DNA of 64,000 nt from CAYRVX01 sp964427875 (GCA_964427875.1 CAYRVX010000002.1:62001-126000), one strand, 5' to 3'; shown: positions 26,206 through 35,078, counted from the first letter of the stretch. A program made the numbers and translations. The notes: a model not told the origin generated them from the sequence alone.

Positions 26206-27639
26206 ATGCGAAGATCGGCCTTGCTGTGGGCGGCGCTGGCGGCGTGCTGGTGCCTGCCGGCCGGGGCCGCGGAGAAACGCCCCCCCGAGCTGACGGTCTT
26301 CTCCGGCGGACACGTCGGAGGCGTGCTGGAGGAGCTCATCCCCGCCTTCGAGAAGCAGGCCGATGTTCGGGTGAGGTACCAGTCCGGCTCGTCGGGGGCA
26401 GCGCTCAGGGCCTGCCTCGATCGGCGCCGGGCGGACGTGTACGTCGCCGCCGACCTCCGCCACGTGCGCACCATCGAGCGGCGGGACCTCGCGGCCGCCA
26501 AGCTGCCCGTCGCCTTCCACCGGCTGGCCATCCTCGTCGCCAAGGGCAATCCCAAGGGCATTGGCGAGCTCAAGGACCTCGCCCGCCCGGGCATCCGGGT
26601 GTACGTGGAGGACCCCAACGGCTGCCAGGTGGGCGAAGCGACGCGACAGCTTCTCTCGCGGAACCGCATCGAGCTGGCGCCGGCGGCGGCGAAGCCGGGC
26701 GGCCCGCGGCCCACGCTGCGAACCGCGCCCGAGCTGATCGAGCGGGGGCTGCTGGACGCCGCGGTCGTCTGGGACTCGGCGGCCGAGCGATTGGCCGGCC
26801 GCCTCGACACCATCGCCATCCCCCCCGCGCGGAACGTGAAGGTCAACATCGTCGCCGTGCGGTTTCGCTTCTCGCCCGAGCCGGCCCTGGCCGAGCGGCT
26901 CCTGCTCTTCCTGAAGGGCCCGGCGAGCCGGGCCGCCTGGCGACGAGGCGGCTTCCAGGCCGCCCCGATCGCGCCCGAGGCGGACGCCCGGCAGGAACGA
27001 AGCGCCGAGGGGATGGTCCGGGCCAGCCGCGGGACGCTGGCGCCGGTCTACGCGCCGCTGGCGGCGCAGATCGCCGGGGACTACCGGCTCGCCGGGAAGA
27101 AGGGCGTCGGCATCGACGTGGGCAGCGGGCCGGGCACGCTGATCGTCGAGCTCTGCAAGCGGACCGCCCTGCACTGGATCAACGTCGACATCAACCCGCA
27201 CTTCTTCGGGCACTTCTTCCGGCTGGCGGAGGCGGCCGGCTTCGGCCATCGCGTCAGCGCCGTCCGGGCCGACGCCGTCCGGCTCCCGTTCCGGGACGAT
27301 TACGCGGACGTCATCGTCTCCCGCGGTTCGTATCATTTCTGGTCGGACCGCAAGAAGGGCCTCGAGGAGATCTACCGCGTGCTGAAGCCCGGCGGCGTCG
27401 CCTACGTGGGGCGCGGGTTCTCGCGGGACCTGCCGGTCGAGATGGCCAGGCGAATCCGCGCGAAGCAGGGCGGCGGGCCGAAGTACGACCGCCGGAAGGA
27501 GGCCGACGCCCTCGGCAAGACCATGACGGAACTGCACGTCCGCAACTTCCGCGTCGAGGTCCCCAAGCCGCCCGGCGGGCAGGACGTGAACTACGGAATC
27601 TGGCTTGAGTTTCGCAAGCCTGCCGCGGATAAAGGATAG
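26206..27639 (+). CDS. Exported fusion: ModA-like substrate-binding domain plus SAM methyltransferase
   Basis: 477 aa. A signal peptide (LLWAALAACWCLPAGAA) precedes a periplasmic-binding domain of molybdate type (residues about 28-265): LTVFSGGHVGGVLEELIPAFE, YQSGSSGAALRACL, ADVYVAADLRHV, LAILVAKGNPKGI. After a short linker, residues about 285-440 form a class I methyltransferase: APVYAPLAAQIAGDYRLAG, GIDVGSGPGTLIVELC (motif I), VNVD-like INVDINPHFF, VIVSRGSYHFWSD and IYRVLKPGGVAYVGRGF. Both domains look complete. Placed between the TonB receptor and the TonB operon, with 1 bp to the next gene. It may handle a metal oxyanion or methylated metal complex; the true substrate is unknown. Confidence 0.82.
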   Translation: MRRSALLWAALAACWCLPAGAAEKRPPELTVFSGGHVGGVLEELIPAFEKQADVRVRYQSGSSGAALRACLDRRRADVYVAADLRHVRTIERRDLAAAKLPVAFHRLAILVAKGNPKGIGELKDLARPGIRVYVEDPNGCQVGEATRQLLSRNRIELAPAAAKPGGPRPTLRTAPELIERGLLDAAVVWDSAAERLAGRLDTIAIPPARNVKVNIVAVRFRFSPEPALAERLLLFLKGPASRAAWRRGGFQAAPIAPEADARQERSAEGMVRASRGTLAPVYAPLAAQIAGDYRLAGKKGVGIDVGSGPGTLIVELCKRTALHWINVDINPHFFGHFFRLAEAAGFGHRVSAVRADAVRLPFRDDYADVIVSRGSYHFWSDRKKGLEEIYRVLKPGGVAYVGRGFSRDLPVEMARRIRAKQGGGPKYDRRKEADALGKTMTELHVRNFRVEVPKPPGGQDVNYGIWLEFRKPAADKG

Positions 27640-27640
27640 G

Positions 27641-28480
27641 ATGTTGGGCAGGATGTCCCCAGGGATCTCGATTATCGAGCAACTCGCCGGGTCCTGGAGC
27701 CGCCGCGCCGCCTGGCTTGTGCCGCTGCTGCTCCTTGGCCCCCTCGGCGGCGCGGAACGCCCTGCCGAAAAGCCCAAGCTCTCGACGCCCGAGCAGGTGG
27801 CGGTGGAGCTGCGCGCCGCAAACGCCGCACGCACGCAACTCCTGAAGGAACAGCAGGCCTGGGGGCTCGAAAGAGAGAAGCTCCAGCTCCTGGAGTCCAC
27901 CGTTCGCGGCGAGGCGGAGCGGTTCGAGGCGATTGCCGCCAAGGCCGGGCACGCCGAGGCCGAACTCCGAAAGCAGGCGGCCCAACGCGAGGCGATGCGC
28001 CGGCGCCTCAAGCTCGTCGAGGCCATGGTCGACGCGCTCTGCGAGCGCCTGGAGAAGGCGCTGGCGAAGCTGGCAGGCGGCTCCCTGCCGGGCCTGGTGC
28101 CGCCGGACCGCGCCGCGGGGATCACCGACCCGGCCCGGCGCCTGGCGGCCGGGGCCCAGAGAATCGACGACGCCGAGCGGCGGGCGAAGTCCTCCAGCGT
28201 CGAGATCGTCCAGGGGGCGCTCGAGGGGCGCTCGGCCACCGTCAAGCTCCTCCGGGTCGGCGGCGTGGCCGGGTGGTGGATCACACTGGACGGCCGGCGG
28301 GCAGGCACGGCCTCTGTGACCGGCGGGAAGCTGATCCTCCTGCCGGCAGCCGCGCCCGGGGACATCGAGGCCGTCAAGAAGGCGTTTGCGATCGTCGAGG
28401 GCCGGGGCACGCCGGACTGGGTGCTCCTGCCCGTGGGCCGCGTGAAGAGAACCGAGCCCGCAGCGTCCAGCCGCCCATGA
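27641..28480 (+). CDS. DUF3450 exported coiled-coil protein of a TonB2-type operon
   Basis: 279 aa. The ATG at 27641 has AAAGGA upstream and avoids overlap with the previous gene. Signal region (RRAAWLVPLLLLGPLGGA), then long Ala/Glu/Arg/Leu coiled coil (ELRAANAARTQLLKEQQAW, EAERFEAIAAKAGHAEAEL) and a small C-terminal globular part (VGGVAGWWITLDGRRAGTASV). DUF3450 proteins are the first gene of TonB2-type operons, upstream of TtpC. The stop overlaps the next ATG by 4 bp. Probably a periplasmic partner of the TtpC/ExbB motor. Confidence 0.8.
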   Translation: MLGRMSPGISIIEQLAGSWSRRAAWLVPLLLLGPLGGAERPAEKPKLSTPEQVAVELRAANAARTQLLKEQQAWGLEREKLQLLESTVRGEAERFEAIAAKAGHAEAELRKQAAQREAMRRRLKLVEAMVDALCERLEKALAKLAGGSLPGLVPPDRAAGITDPARRLAAGAQRIDDAERRAKSSSVEIVQGALEGRSATVKLLRVGGVAGWWITLDGRRAGTASVTGGKLILLPAAAPGDIEAVKKAFAIVEGRGTPDWVLLPVGRVKRTEPAASSRP

Positions 28481-29814
28481 AACGAGCGTTTCACATTGCG
28501 ACGTTCGCGCTTCTGGCGGGCATTGCCTGGCCGGCGAGCCGGTCGTGGGCCGTCTCGGCCGACGAGCTGCTCCAACGGGCCAAGGCGGCCCGCGCGGCGG
28601 CGGAAAAGGACCTCGCCGAGGCGCGCAAACGCCACCTCGCCGAGCGGAAGGCCCTTGCCGCGGGATTGCAGCGGGCCTACGACGCGCTGGCCGCCGCCAA
28701 GGCCGCCGCCGCCAAGGCGCAGGAGTCGCTCAAGCGCCTCGAGGAGACGGCGGCCGAGCTGGAGCGGACGGCCCTGCTGACCTCCCACCGCATCCGCAGC
28801 CTGATCGCCCAGGCGTCGGGCTCCTCCGGGGCAGCCGTCGATCCGAACGCAGCGACCGAGGCGATGGAGCAGGCGATCTGGAAGGGCTTCGCCGGCCGCC
28901 TCGCACGCATCGAGGCCGACCTGGAGGTCACCACCGCCCAGGAGGCCGTCATCGGGCGGGACGGAAGGCAGACCACGGCCACCGTGCTCCGCCTGGGCGC
29001 CTACGCCGCCTACGCCTGCGGCCGGACGCGCGAGACCTGCGGGCTGCTTCGCCTCCTGCCCGAGGGCAGGAAGCTCGTGGCCGGCCCCTACCTCGCGGAG
29101 GACCAGGTGCGGGCCGTGCGTGCCGCGGCCGGAGGCGACCTCGCCCGCCTGCCCGTCGACGTGGACGGATCGCTGATCGACCGCGCGGCGACCGAGCCGA
29201 AGAGCGTCGCCGCGTGGCTCGCCGCCGGCGGGATGTTCATCTACCCCATCATCGTCGTGGGCGCCATGGGCCTGCTGTTGACCCTGGAGCGGATCTTCTA
29301 TCTTGTCCGCACGAACCCCCGGCCGGTGTTGATGGCGGACGTGCTGGGCTGCCTGGGTCGGCGGGACCTTCCGGCCGCCCGCGCCGCGGCGGGCGCGCCG
29401 CGGACGCCGACGGCCCGCGTGCTGCTGGCCGGCGTCCAGTCGGCGGGCAAGAGCCGCCAGGAGCGGGAGGACGCCATGGAATCCGCCCTGCTCGCCGAAG
29501 CGCCCAAGCTGGAGCGGTCTCTGTCGCTCCTGGGCGCGCTGGCCGGGGTCGCGCCCCTGCTGGGGCTGCTGGGCACGGTCTCGGGCATGATCGCCACGTT
29601 CGATACGATCTCGGTGGCCGGGACGGGCAACCCGAGGCTGCTCTCGGGCGGCATCTCCGAGGCCCTCATCACGACACAGCTCGGGCTGATGGTGGCGATC
29701 CCGCTCCTGCTGGCCCACGCCTGGCTGGGCCGCTGGGTCCAGCGCCGCGAATCGACGCTCGAGCACAACGCGATCCAGGCCTTCGGGATCCACGAGGAAG
29801 GCCAGACACCATGA
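28477..29814 (+). CDS. TtpC-like MotA/TolQ/ExbB family protein with periplasmic extension
   Basis: 445 aa. Signal peptide (FHIATFALLAGIAWPASRSWA), a periplasmic coiled coil (residues about 27-110, KAARAAAEKDLAEARKRHLA), a globular stretch, then the ExbB/TolQ core: TM1 IYPIIVVGAMGLLLTLERI, TM2 LLGALAGVAPLLGLLGTVSG and TM3 ALITTQLGLMVAIPLLLAHA. The GLLGTVSGMI motif is the family signature. This N-terminally extended layout is that of TtpC in Vibrio TonB2 systems. It overlaps both neighbours by 4 bp. Confidence 0.87.
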   Translation: MKRAFHIATFALLAGIAWPASRSWAVSADELLQRAKAARAAAEKDLAEARKRHLAERKALAAGLQRAYDALAAAKAAAAKAQESLKRLEETAAELERTALLTSHRIRSLIAQASGSSGAAVDPNAATEAMEQAIWKGFAGRLARIEADLEVTTAQEAVIGRDGRQTTATVLRLGAYAAYACGRTRETCGLLRLLPEGRKLVAGPYLAEDQVRAVRAAAGGDLARLPVDVDGSLIDRAATEPKSVAAWLAAGGMFIYPIIVVGAMGLLLTLERIFYLVRTNPRPVLMADVLGCLGRRDLPAARAAAGAPRTPTARVLLAGVQSAGKSRQEREDAMESALLAEAPKLERSLSLLGALAGVAPLLGLLGTVSGMIATFDTISVAGTGNPRLLSGGISEALITTQLGLMVAIPLLLAHAWLGRWVQRRESTLEHNAIQAFGIHEEGQTP

Positions 29815-30272
29815 CGGACGTCTGGACATGGTTCGCAAGCGGCGGGTACGTCATGATCGCCCTGGCTGCGCTGGCGGCGCTGCTGTGCTTCCTGATCTTC
29901 GAGCGCCTGCTGGCCACGGGAGCGCAGATGCGGGCCGCCGCCGCCGCAGGCGCCCCCGTCGGCGAGACGGCGCCGCAGGCGATGAGGCTCGCGGGGCTTC
30001 GCCACATGGCCCTGATCCGGGCGTGCATTGTCGTGGCGCCCCTCCTGGGGCTGCTCGGCACGGTGACCGGGATCATCAACACGTTCCAGAGCGTCCTTCA
30101 GGGCGGCTACGTGACGGAGATGAGCAAGGGCATCCGCGAGGCCCTGGTGACGACGCAGTACGGCCTGGCGATCGCGGCGTCCGGCCTGCTGGCCGAGCAG
30201 GTCCTCCTGCGCCGGACCGAGAAGCTCGCGGGCCTCCTTCACGCGGCCGGCAAGGACCGGGAGGAACCGTGA
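29811..30272 (+). CDS. exbB: ExbB-type proton channel subunit
   Basis: 153 aa, the short ExbB form of TonB2 systems. TM1 YVMIALAALAALLCFLIFERL, then the core VVAPLLGLLGTVTGIINTFQ and ALVTTQYGLAIAASGLLAEQV. It works with ExbD to use the proton gradient to energise TonB. The start overlaps the TtpC stop by 4 bp, and its stop shares one base with the ExbD start. Confidence 0.9.
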   Translation: MTDVWTWFASGGYVMIALAALAALLCFLIFERLLATGAQMRAAAAAGAPVGETAPQAMRLAGLRHMALIRACIVVAPLLGLLGTVTGIINTFQSVLQGGYVTEMSKGIREALVTTQYGLAIAASGLLAEQVLLRRTEKLAGLLHAAGKDREEP

Positions 30273-30682
30273 TGCGCCGGGGCGTGCTGACAGGACGGCG
30301 GCCGACGGGCACGGGCGCGACCATCGAGATGGCCCCGCTCATCGACATGGTCTTCATCCTCCTGATCTTCTACATCGTCTCGACGAGCTTCGTCCAGGAC
30401 GCCGGCGTGGTCGTCAACCGTCCCGAGAGCCGATCCGCCGAGCCGGTCACCACCCGATACCTCCCGGTGGCCATCACCAAGACGGGCACGGTGCACGTGG
30501 CCGGGCGGGTCATCGCCCCCGACGAGGCCGCCCCCATCGAGGCGGCCCTGAAGGACATGTCTGCAAGACGCGTGGTGATCCAGGCGGACCGGGAAGTGCC
30601 CACGGGGCTGCTTCTCCGCGTGCTGGACACGTGCAAGGCCGCAGGCGCCGAGACGGTGGACGTCGCGGCGATCGCCAGGTGA
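30272..30682 (+). CDS. exbD: ExbD-type proton channel subunit
   Basis: 136 aa. The single TM segment contains MAPLIDMVFILLIFYIV with Asp at residue 25, the conserved proton-carrying aspartate of ExbD/TolR. The periplasmic domain (residues 50-136) has LPVAITKTGTVHVAGR and RRVVIQADREVPTGLLLRVL. TGATG overlap with exbB gives tight coupling. TonB starts 22 bp later. Confidence 0.92.
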   Translation: MRRGVLTGRRPTGTGATIEMAPLIDMVFILLIFYIVSTSFVQDAGVVVNRPESRSAEPVTTRYLPVAITKTGTVHVAGRVIAPDEAAPIEAALKDMSARRVVIQADREVPTGLLLRVLDTCKAAGAETVDVAAIAR

Positions 30683-30704
30683 CGCCCGCCGGACGGACCG
30701 CAAC

Positions 30705-31457
30705 ATGACGGCAAAGGCAGACAGACCGAGGCGTCCCGTTCGCAGCCGCACCTGGTGCCGCCACGGCACGGCCGTCATCGCCACGCTCGCGCTGAACGGC
30801 GCGTTGGTCTTCTTCCTCATCACCTGGACGCGACGGACCCGAGCGGCAAGACCCGTGCCGATACGGGCGATGCCCGTTGAGGTGGTGGACATGGAGCCGC
30901 AAGAGGCCGATCCGGCCGACGCCGAGGCGCCACGGGAGCCGCCGGTCGCCGAACCGCCCATCGAGTGGCCCCTGCCGGCCCTGCCGCAGCCGGAGGTCCC
31001 CGCGGCGGAGCTGCCGCTGGATGCGCCTCTGCCCATGGAGGTCCCGGCCGCGGACTTCACCGGCGTGCCTCTGTACGTCGCCGAGGCGGCCAGGCCTTCT
31101 TCGATCGGCCCGGCCGCGGTCGGGCCCCCCCGCCCCGCGCCGAAGGTCGCCGGGCCGACGACGCGCAGGGCGGGGATCAGCCGCGGGGCGGTGATGATCC
31201 AGCCGCCGGACCTCTCGGACTACTACCCGCGCCGAGCCCTGCTGAGGGGAATCACCGGCAAGACGACTATCCAACTGACGATCGACGAGACCGGGCGGGT
31301 AACCGACGTGCAGGTCGTCGCCGGCGCGCCGGCGGGCGTTTTCGACCATGCGGCCGGACGCGTGGGACGGTCGCTTCGCTTCCGACCGGCCCTGAGGAAC
31401 AATCGCCCGGTGCGGGCCACCGTTTCGCTGGACCTCATCTGGAGACTGGAGGAATAG
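30705..31457 (+). CDS. tonB: TonB energy-transducing protein
   Basis: 250 aa. One N-terminal TM helix (VIATLALNGALVFFLITW), a Pro/Glu/Ala-rich spacer (ALPQPEVPAAELPLDAPL), and a C-terminal TonB domain (about 170-250): YYPRRALLRGITGKTTIQLT, DETGRVTDVQVVAG and LRFRPALRNNRPVRATVSL. It links the ExbB/ExbD motor to the TonB box of outer-membrane receptors, most likely the receptor encoded at 24089. Confidence 0.9.
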   Translation: MTAKADRPRRPVRSRTWCRHGTAVIATLALNGALVFFLITWTRRTRAARPVPIRAMPVEVVDMEPQEADPADAEAPREPPVAEPPIEWPLPALPQPEVPAAELPLDAPLPMEVPAADFTGVPLYVAEAARPSSIGPAAVGPPRPAPKVAGPTTRRAGISRGAVMIQPPDLSDYYPRRALLRGITGKTTIQLTIDETGRVTDVQVVAGAPAGVFDHAAGRVGRSLRFRPALRNNRPVRATVSLDLIWRLEE

Positions 31458-31460
31458 AAC

Positions 31461-32753
31461 GTGGCGAGAGGCGCGATCATCTCGATCCTCGCGGCCGCTT
31501 GCGCGGTGCCGGCCGGCGCGGCGCCGGGCCGGGAGAAGGCACTCAAGCTCCCGCCGGCGCTGGCCGAGCTGCTGACCCGCGCGCAGGGCGATCTCCAGGC
31601 CGGCCGGCCGGCCGAGGCGATCCGGCGCCTCTCGGCCCATCGCGGCCAGGACCACGCCCTGAGGCACCTGCTTATGGGCCACGCCTACGTCCAGCAGTCC
31701 AAGCTGCCCGCCGCCGCCGCCGCGTACGGCAAGGCCCTGGAGATGGACGCCGCGCTGGCCGAGGCCGGCATCGCCCTGGCCCAGGTCCACGCCCGCCAGG
31801 ACGCCTGGGCCAAGGCGGCCGGGCTGCTCGGGCGGTTCGTCAACGCCGATTCCTGCCGCGCCGACGTCCTGATGCTCTACGCCCAGGTGGCCGATCGGCT
31901 GGAGGACGGCCGCCTGTGCGAGCTGCTCGTGAGCAAGGGGATCTGCCGCTTCCCGGGCGACCTGCGGTTCCGCCGGCTCGACCTGGCGCTGTGCATCGCC
32001 CGGGGCGAGCACGAGGCCGCCCGCCGCACCGTCCTGATGCTCCTGAAGGCCGCGCCCGGCGAGGCCGACCTCTGGCAGCAGCTCGCCTTCCTGCACGATC
32101 AGGCCGGCCAGGGCGCCGAGACCGTCGCCGCCCTGGAGGCGAGCGTCCTCTGCGACCCGGGGGACCTGGCCCGCCACCGCCGGTTCCTCGCGGGTCTGCT
32201 CGCGGCGGGCGACTGGCTGACGGCCGTCAAGCACGGCAAGGGCCTCCTGGCGGGCCCGCTGGCCAAGGCCGCCGCGGCCGATGGCGACGTGATGGAGTCG
32301 CTCATCCGCGCCGCCGACAGGGGCCAGGCCGACGAGGTCCTCGGAAAGTGGCTCGCGCTCGTGCCCGAGGAGGCACAGACCCGAACCATGCGCATCGTGA
32401 CCGCGCGCCGATCCCTGCGCCTGGGCCAAGCCGCCCAAGCCCGTCAGGCCCTCGGCCGGCTCATCGAGGCCGGCGAGACCGATCCCAGCGTCTTCCTCTG
32501 GGCCGGACACCTCGCCGAGACGGCGAAGGACTGGGCCGAAGCCCGGACGCTCTACGCCCACGCGCGGGCGCTGAAGGGCCCGGCCGCCCGCCTGGCCACG
32601 CTGTACCTGGCCCGCCTTCACATCCGCCGCGGCCGCCGCGAGGAGGCGAGCCGGCTGCTGCGAAAGTACCTGGAGACCTATCCCGAGGACGCCCCCGCCC
32701 GGGCCCTTCTGGCCCTGGCCGACGCCGTCGGCCGCGCGGCTCCAGGCGAATAG
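31461..32753 (+). CDS. TPR protein closing the TonB2-type operon
   Basis: 430 aa, starting with GTG at 31461, 3 bp after the tonB stop, with TGGAGGA upstream. A weak signal region (ISILAAACAVPAGAAPG) precedes about ten tetratricopeptide-like repeats: DHALRHLLMGHAYVQQ, LPAAAAAYGKALEMDAALA, WAKAAGLLGRFVNADS and others to the end. TonB2 operons in Vibrio and relatives end with a TPR gene in the same place. It probably assists receptor or TonB interaction in the periplasm. Confidence 0.83.
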   Translation: MARGAIISILAAACAVPAGAAPGREKALKLPPALAELLTRAQGDLQAGRPAEAIRRLSAHRGQDHALRHLLMGHAYVQQSKLPAAAAAYGKALEMDAALAEAGIALAQVHARQDAWAKAAGLLGRFVNADSCRADVLMLYAQVADRLEDGRLCELLVSKGICRFPGDLRFRRLDLALCIARGEHEAARRTVLMLLKAAPGEADLWQQLAFLHDQAGQGAETVAALEASVLCDPGDLARHRRFLAGLLAAGDWLTAVKHGKGLLAGPLAKAAAADGDVMESLIRAADRGQADEVLGKWLALVPEEAQTRTMRIVTARRSLRLGQAAQARQALGRLIEAGETDPSVFLWAGHLAETAKDWAEARTLYAHARALKGPAARLATLYLARLHIRRGRREEASRLLRKYLETYPEDAPARALLALADAVGRAAPGE

Positions 32754-32757
32754 CCGC

Positions 32758-32786
32758 TTGACCCTCCGCAGCGGCTGCTTTAGACT
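32758..32786 (+). promoter_or_regulatory. Sigma70-type promoter for the epimerase gene
   Basis: TTGACC at 32758-32763 and TAGACT at 32781-32786 with a 17-bp spacer, 57 bp before the ATG at 32844. It marks the start of a new transcription unit after the TonB operon. Confidence 0.6.
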
Positions 32787-32843
32787 TATTCGGCGCCGAG
32801 TGCCGGCGCGTTGGCTCACAGGCAAGTTCGTGGAGTATTGGCA

Positions 32844-33713
32844 ATGTCACAGGACCGTGCCCTGAACGTTCGATACGGACTCAATCTCCTCCTCTACACC
32901 GCCACGTTCTCCGGGGACCAGGTCGACCTGATCGCGAAGGTCGCGGAGATGGGCTACGACGGTGTCGAGGTCCCCTTCAACGATCTCAGCGTGCTCGACG
33001 CCGCGGCCACGAGGCAGGCGCGAGAGAAGGCGGGCGTCGGGCTCACGTCGTGCTGCGTGCTCCTGCCGGGCGCGAACGTGTGCGGGCAGACGCCGGCCGA
33101 GCGCGAGGCCGGCGTCGAGCAGCTCAAGCGGATGGCCGACATCACGGCCGAGATGGGCGGCGACGTCGTGGCCGGTCCGCTGTACTCGCCGGTCGGCCAC
33201 CACACCGGCCGGGGGCGCAGCGACGAGGAGTGGAAGTGGTGCGTCGAGGGCTTCAGCGCCGCAGCCGAGCACGCCGCCAAAGCCGGCGTCAAGCTCGCCA
33301 TCGAGCCGCTGAACCGCTTCGAGACGTACGTGTTCAACACGGCGGCCGACGTCGCCCGGCTCGTCCGGGAGGTGGGCAGCGACAGCCTGAAGGTGCAGTT
33401 GGACACGTTCCACTGCCACATCGAGGAGAAGGACACGGCCGCGGCCATCCGCGCCACGGGCGATTCCCTCGGCCACTTCCACGCCTGCGAGAACGACCGC
33501 GGCACGCCCGGGACGGGCCAGGTGCGCTGGAACGAGGTGTTCGCCGCGCTGAAGGACATCGGTTACGGCGGCTGGGTCACGATCGAGAGCTTCGCGACGG
33601 GCATTCTGGACCTGTGCGCGGCGGCGTGCATCTGGCGGCCGATCTACGACTCACCCGACGCCCTGGCGAGAGAGGGCCTGGCGTTCCTGAAACGGACCGC
33701 CGGCGCCGCGTGA
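32844..33713 (+). CDS. Sugar epimerase of the D-psicose/D-tagatose 3-epimerase family
   Basis: 289 aa from the ATG at 32844 (TGGAG upstream). TIM-barrel of the AP-endonuclease 2 superfamily. The metal ligands of ketose 3-epimerases are in place: Glu in LAIEPLNRFE, Asp in VQLDTFHCHIEE, His in GHFHACENDRGTPG and Glu in VTIESFA. Length matches the family. It epimerises a ketose at C3 in the cytoplasm, or a related sugar or inositol. It is followed by two more sugar-related genes, so it probably belongs to a small catabolic group. Confidence 0.87.
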   Translation: MSQDRALNVRYGLNLLLYTATFSGDQVDLIAKVAEMGYDGVEVPFNDLSVLDAAATRQAREKAGVGLTSCCVLLPGANVCGQTPAEREAGVEQLKRMADITAEMGGDVVAGPLYSPVGHHTGRGRSDEEWKWCVEGFSAAAEHAAKAGVKLAIEPLNRFETYVFNTAADVARLVREVGSDSLKVQLDTFHCHIEEKDTAAAIRATGDSLGHFHACENDRGTPGTGQVRWNEVFAALKDIGYGGWVTIESFATGILDLCAAACIWRPIYDSPDALAREGLAFLKRTAGAA

Positions 33714-33742
33714 GAGAGCATCCGAGCTAGGAAAGGGAGCAC

Positions 33743-34960
33743 ATGAGCAAGCAGACGATTGCAGGAAGGGCGCTGGAGCAGGGCAAGGGCATCGTGCGGC
33801 TGGCCCCCACGTGGGTGCCGCGGGTCTTCTGCATCCCCGGACGGCGGATCAAGCTCCACCCCGACGACTACTACGCCCTCGGCGCCAACCGCGGCGGGAT
33901 CGACGAGCGGTGGTTCAGCTCGACCACGCCGGCGGACAACGGGCCGCTGACGAGCGAGAACGAGGGGCTCAGCCAGATCGTCGTCGCCGACGGCGAAAAG
34001 ACCGAGACCGTCCTCCTGCGGGACGCCGTCGAGGAGCTGAAGGGCGAGCTGATCGGCACGCTGTGGGAATCCCACCAGTGCTGGCCGATGTACTCCAAGT
34101 TCTTCGACAACCGCGACGCCCTGCCGCTGCACATCCACCACGACGACGAGCACGCCGCCAAGGTCGACCAGCTCGGCAAGCCCGAGGCCTACTACTTCGC
34201 GCCCCAGGTCAACAACCACGGCGGGACCTTCCCCTACACCTTCTTCGGGCTCCAGCCGGGCGTGACGAAGCAGCAGGTCCGCGACGTGCTGGAGGCGTTC
34301 GCCGCCGGCGACAACCGCATCTCGGACATCTCCGTGGCCTACAAGCTCGCGCCGGGCACCGGCTGGAACGTCCCGCCCGGCGTGCTGCACGCGCCGGGAA
34401 GCCTGTGCACGTACGAGCCGCAAAAGGCCTCCGACGTCTTCGCGATGTACCAGTCCATCGCCAGCGAGCAGGTCCTCCCCGAGGAGCTGCTCTGGAAGGA
34501 CACGCCGGAGGACCAGAAGGGCAACTTCGACTACCTCGTCGACGTGATCGACTGGGACCAGAACGTCGATCCCCTCTTCGCCGAGAAGCACTTCATGGCC
34601 CCGATCCCCGTCGACGACCTCGACGAGATGCGCTCCGGAGGCTACGAGGAGCGCTGGATCTGCTACAAATCGAAGGACTTCAGCGCCAAGGAGCTGACGG
34701 TCCTTCCCGGCGGCGAGGCGACGATCAAGGACGGCGGCGCGTACGGCCTGATCGTGGTCCAGGGCCACGGCACGATGGGCGTCTGGGACATCGAGACGCC
34801 CGCGCTGATCCGCTACGGGCAGTTGACGTACGACGAGTTCTTCGTCTCCGAGGCCGCGGCGAAGGAGGGCGTGACGGTCAGAAACCCCAGCAAAAGCGAC
34901 CCGATCGTCATCCTCAAGCACTTCGGCCCCGACGCACACGACAACATGCCAACCGTTTAG
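33743..34960 (+). CDS. Cupin protein, mannose-6-phosphate isomerase class I-like
   Basis: 405 aa. The metal-binding region ALPLHIHHDDEHAAK gives clustered His, and a later VPPGVLHAPGSLCTYE gives another His; both positions fit the double cupin of class I phosphomannose isomerases. A second, C-terminal cupin-like part has LTVLPGGEATIKDGGAYGLI and VVQGHGTMGVWD. Overall similarity is low, so a sugar isomerase role is likely but the substrate is open. Its TAG stop lies inside a CGTTTAGC repeat element. Confidence 0.65.
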   Translation: MSKQTIAGRALEQGKGIVRLAPTWVPRVFCIPGRRIKLHPDDYYALGANRGGIDERWFSSTTPADNGPLTSENEGLSQIVVADGEKTETVLLRDAVEELKGELIGTLWESHQCWPMYSKFFDNRDALPLHIHHDDEHAAKVDQLGKPEAYYFAPQVNNHGGTFPYTFFGLQPGVTKQQVRDVLEAFAAGDNRISDISVAYKLAPGTGWNVPPGVLHAPGSLCTYEPQKASDVFAMYQSIASEQVLPEELLWKDTPEDQKGNFDYLVDVIDWDQNVDPLFAEKHFMAPIPVDDLDEMRSGGYEERWICYKSKDFSAKELTVLPGGEATIKDGGAYGLIVVQGHGTMGVWDIETPALIRYGQLTYDEFFVSEAAAKEGVTVRNPSKSDPIVILKHFGPDAHDNMPTV

Positions 34961-35015
34961 CGGCGGGGCTTGCCCCGCGCTCCGGCGAGCTGAAAGCTCG
35001 CCGGGAAACGAACGA
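34954..35015. repeat. CGTTTAGC-type palindromic repeat
   Basis: CGTTTAGCGG followed by hairpin GCGGGGCTTGCCCCGC and then a second hairpin CCGGCGAGCTGAAAGCTCGCCGG. The TAG in the motif is the stop codon of the cupin gene. Related copies lie at 60293 and, inverted, near 61519. Confidence 0.65.
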
Positions 35016-35069
35016 CCGAGGACGAGGACGACGACGAGGACGAGGACGAGGACGATTACGATCACGATT
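35016..35069 (+). repeat. GAGGAC/GACGAC low-complexity leader tract
   Basis: A purine-rich tract of repeated GAGGAC and GACGAC hexamers just before the RBS (GGAGAG) of the TIM-barrel gene. A similar tract is found at 36786-36818 before the Gfo/Idh/MocA gene. Confidence 0.7.
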
Positions 35070-35078
35070 GGAGAGACC

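Noticed and set aside
26122..29838. Very long open frame on the minus strand opposite the TonB operon (over 1200 codons)
   Set aside because: High GC keeps antisense frames open; the product is Arg/Gly/Ala-rich without motifs, while the plus-strand genes are well recognised with RBS and overlaps.
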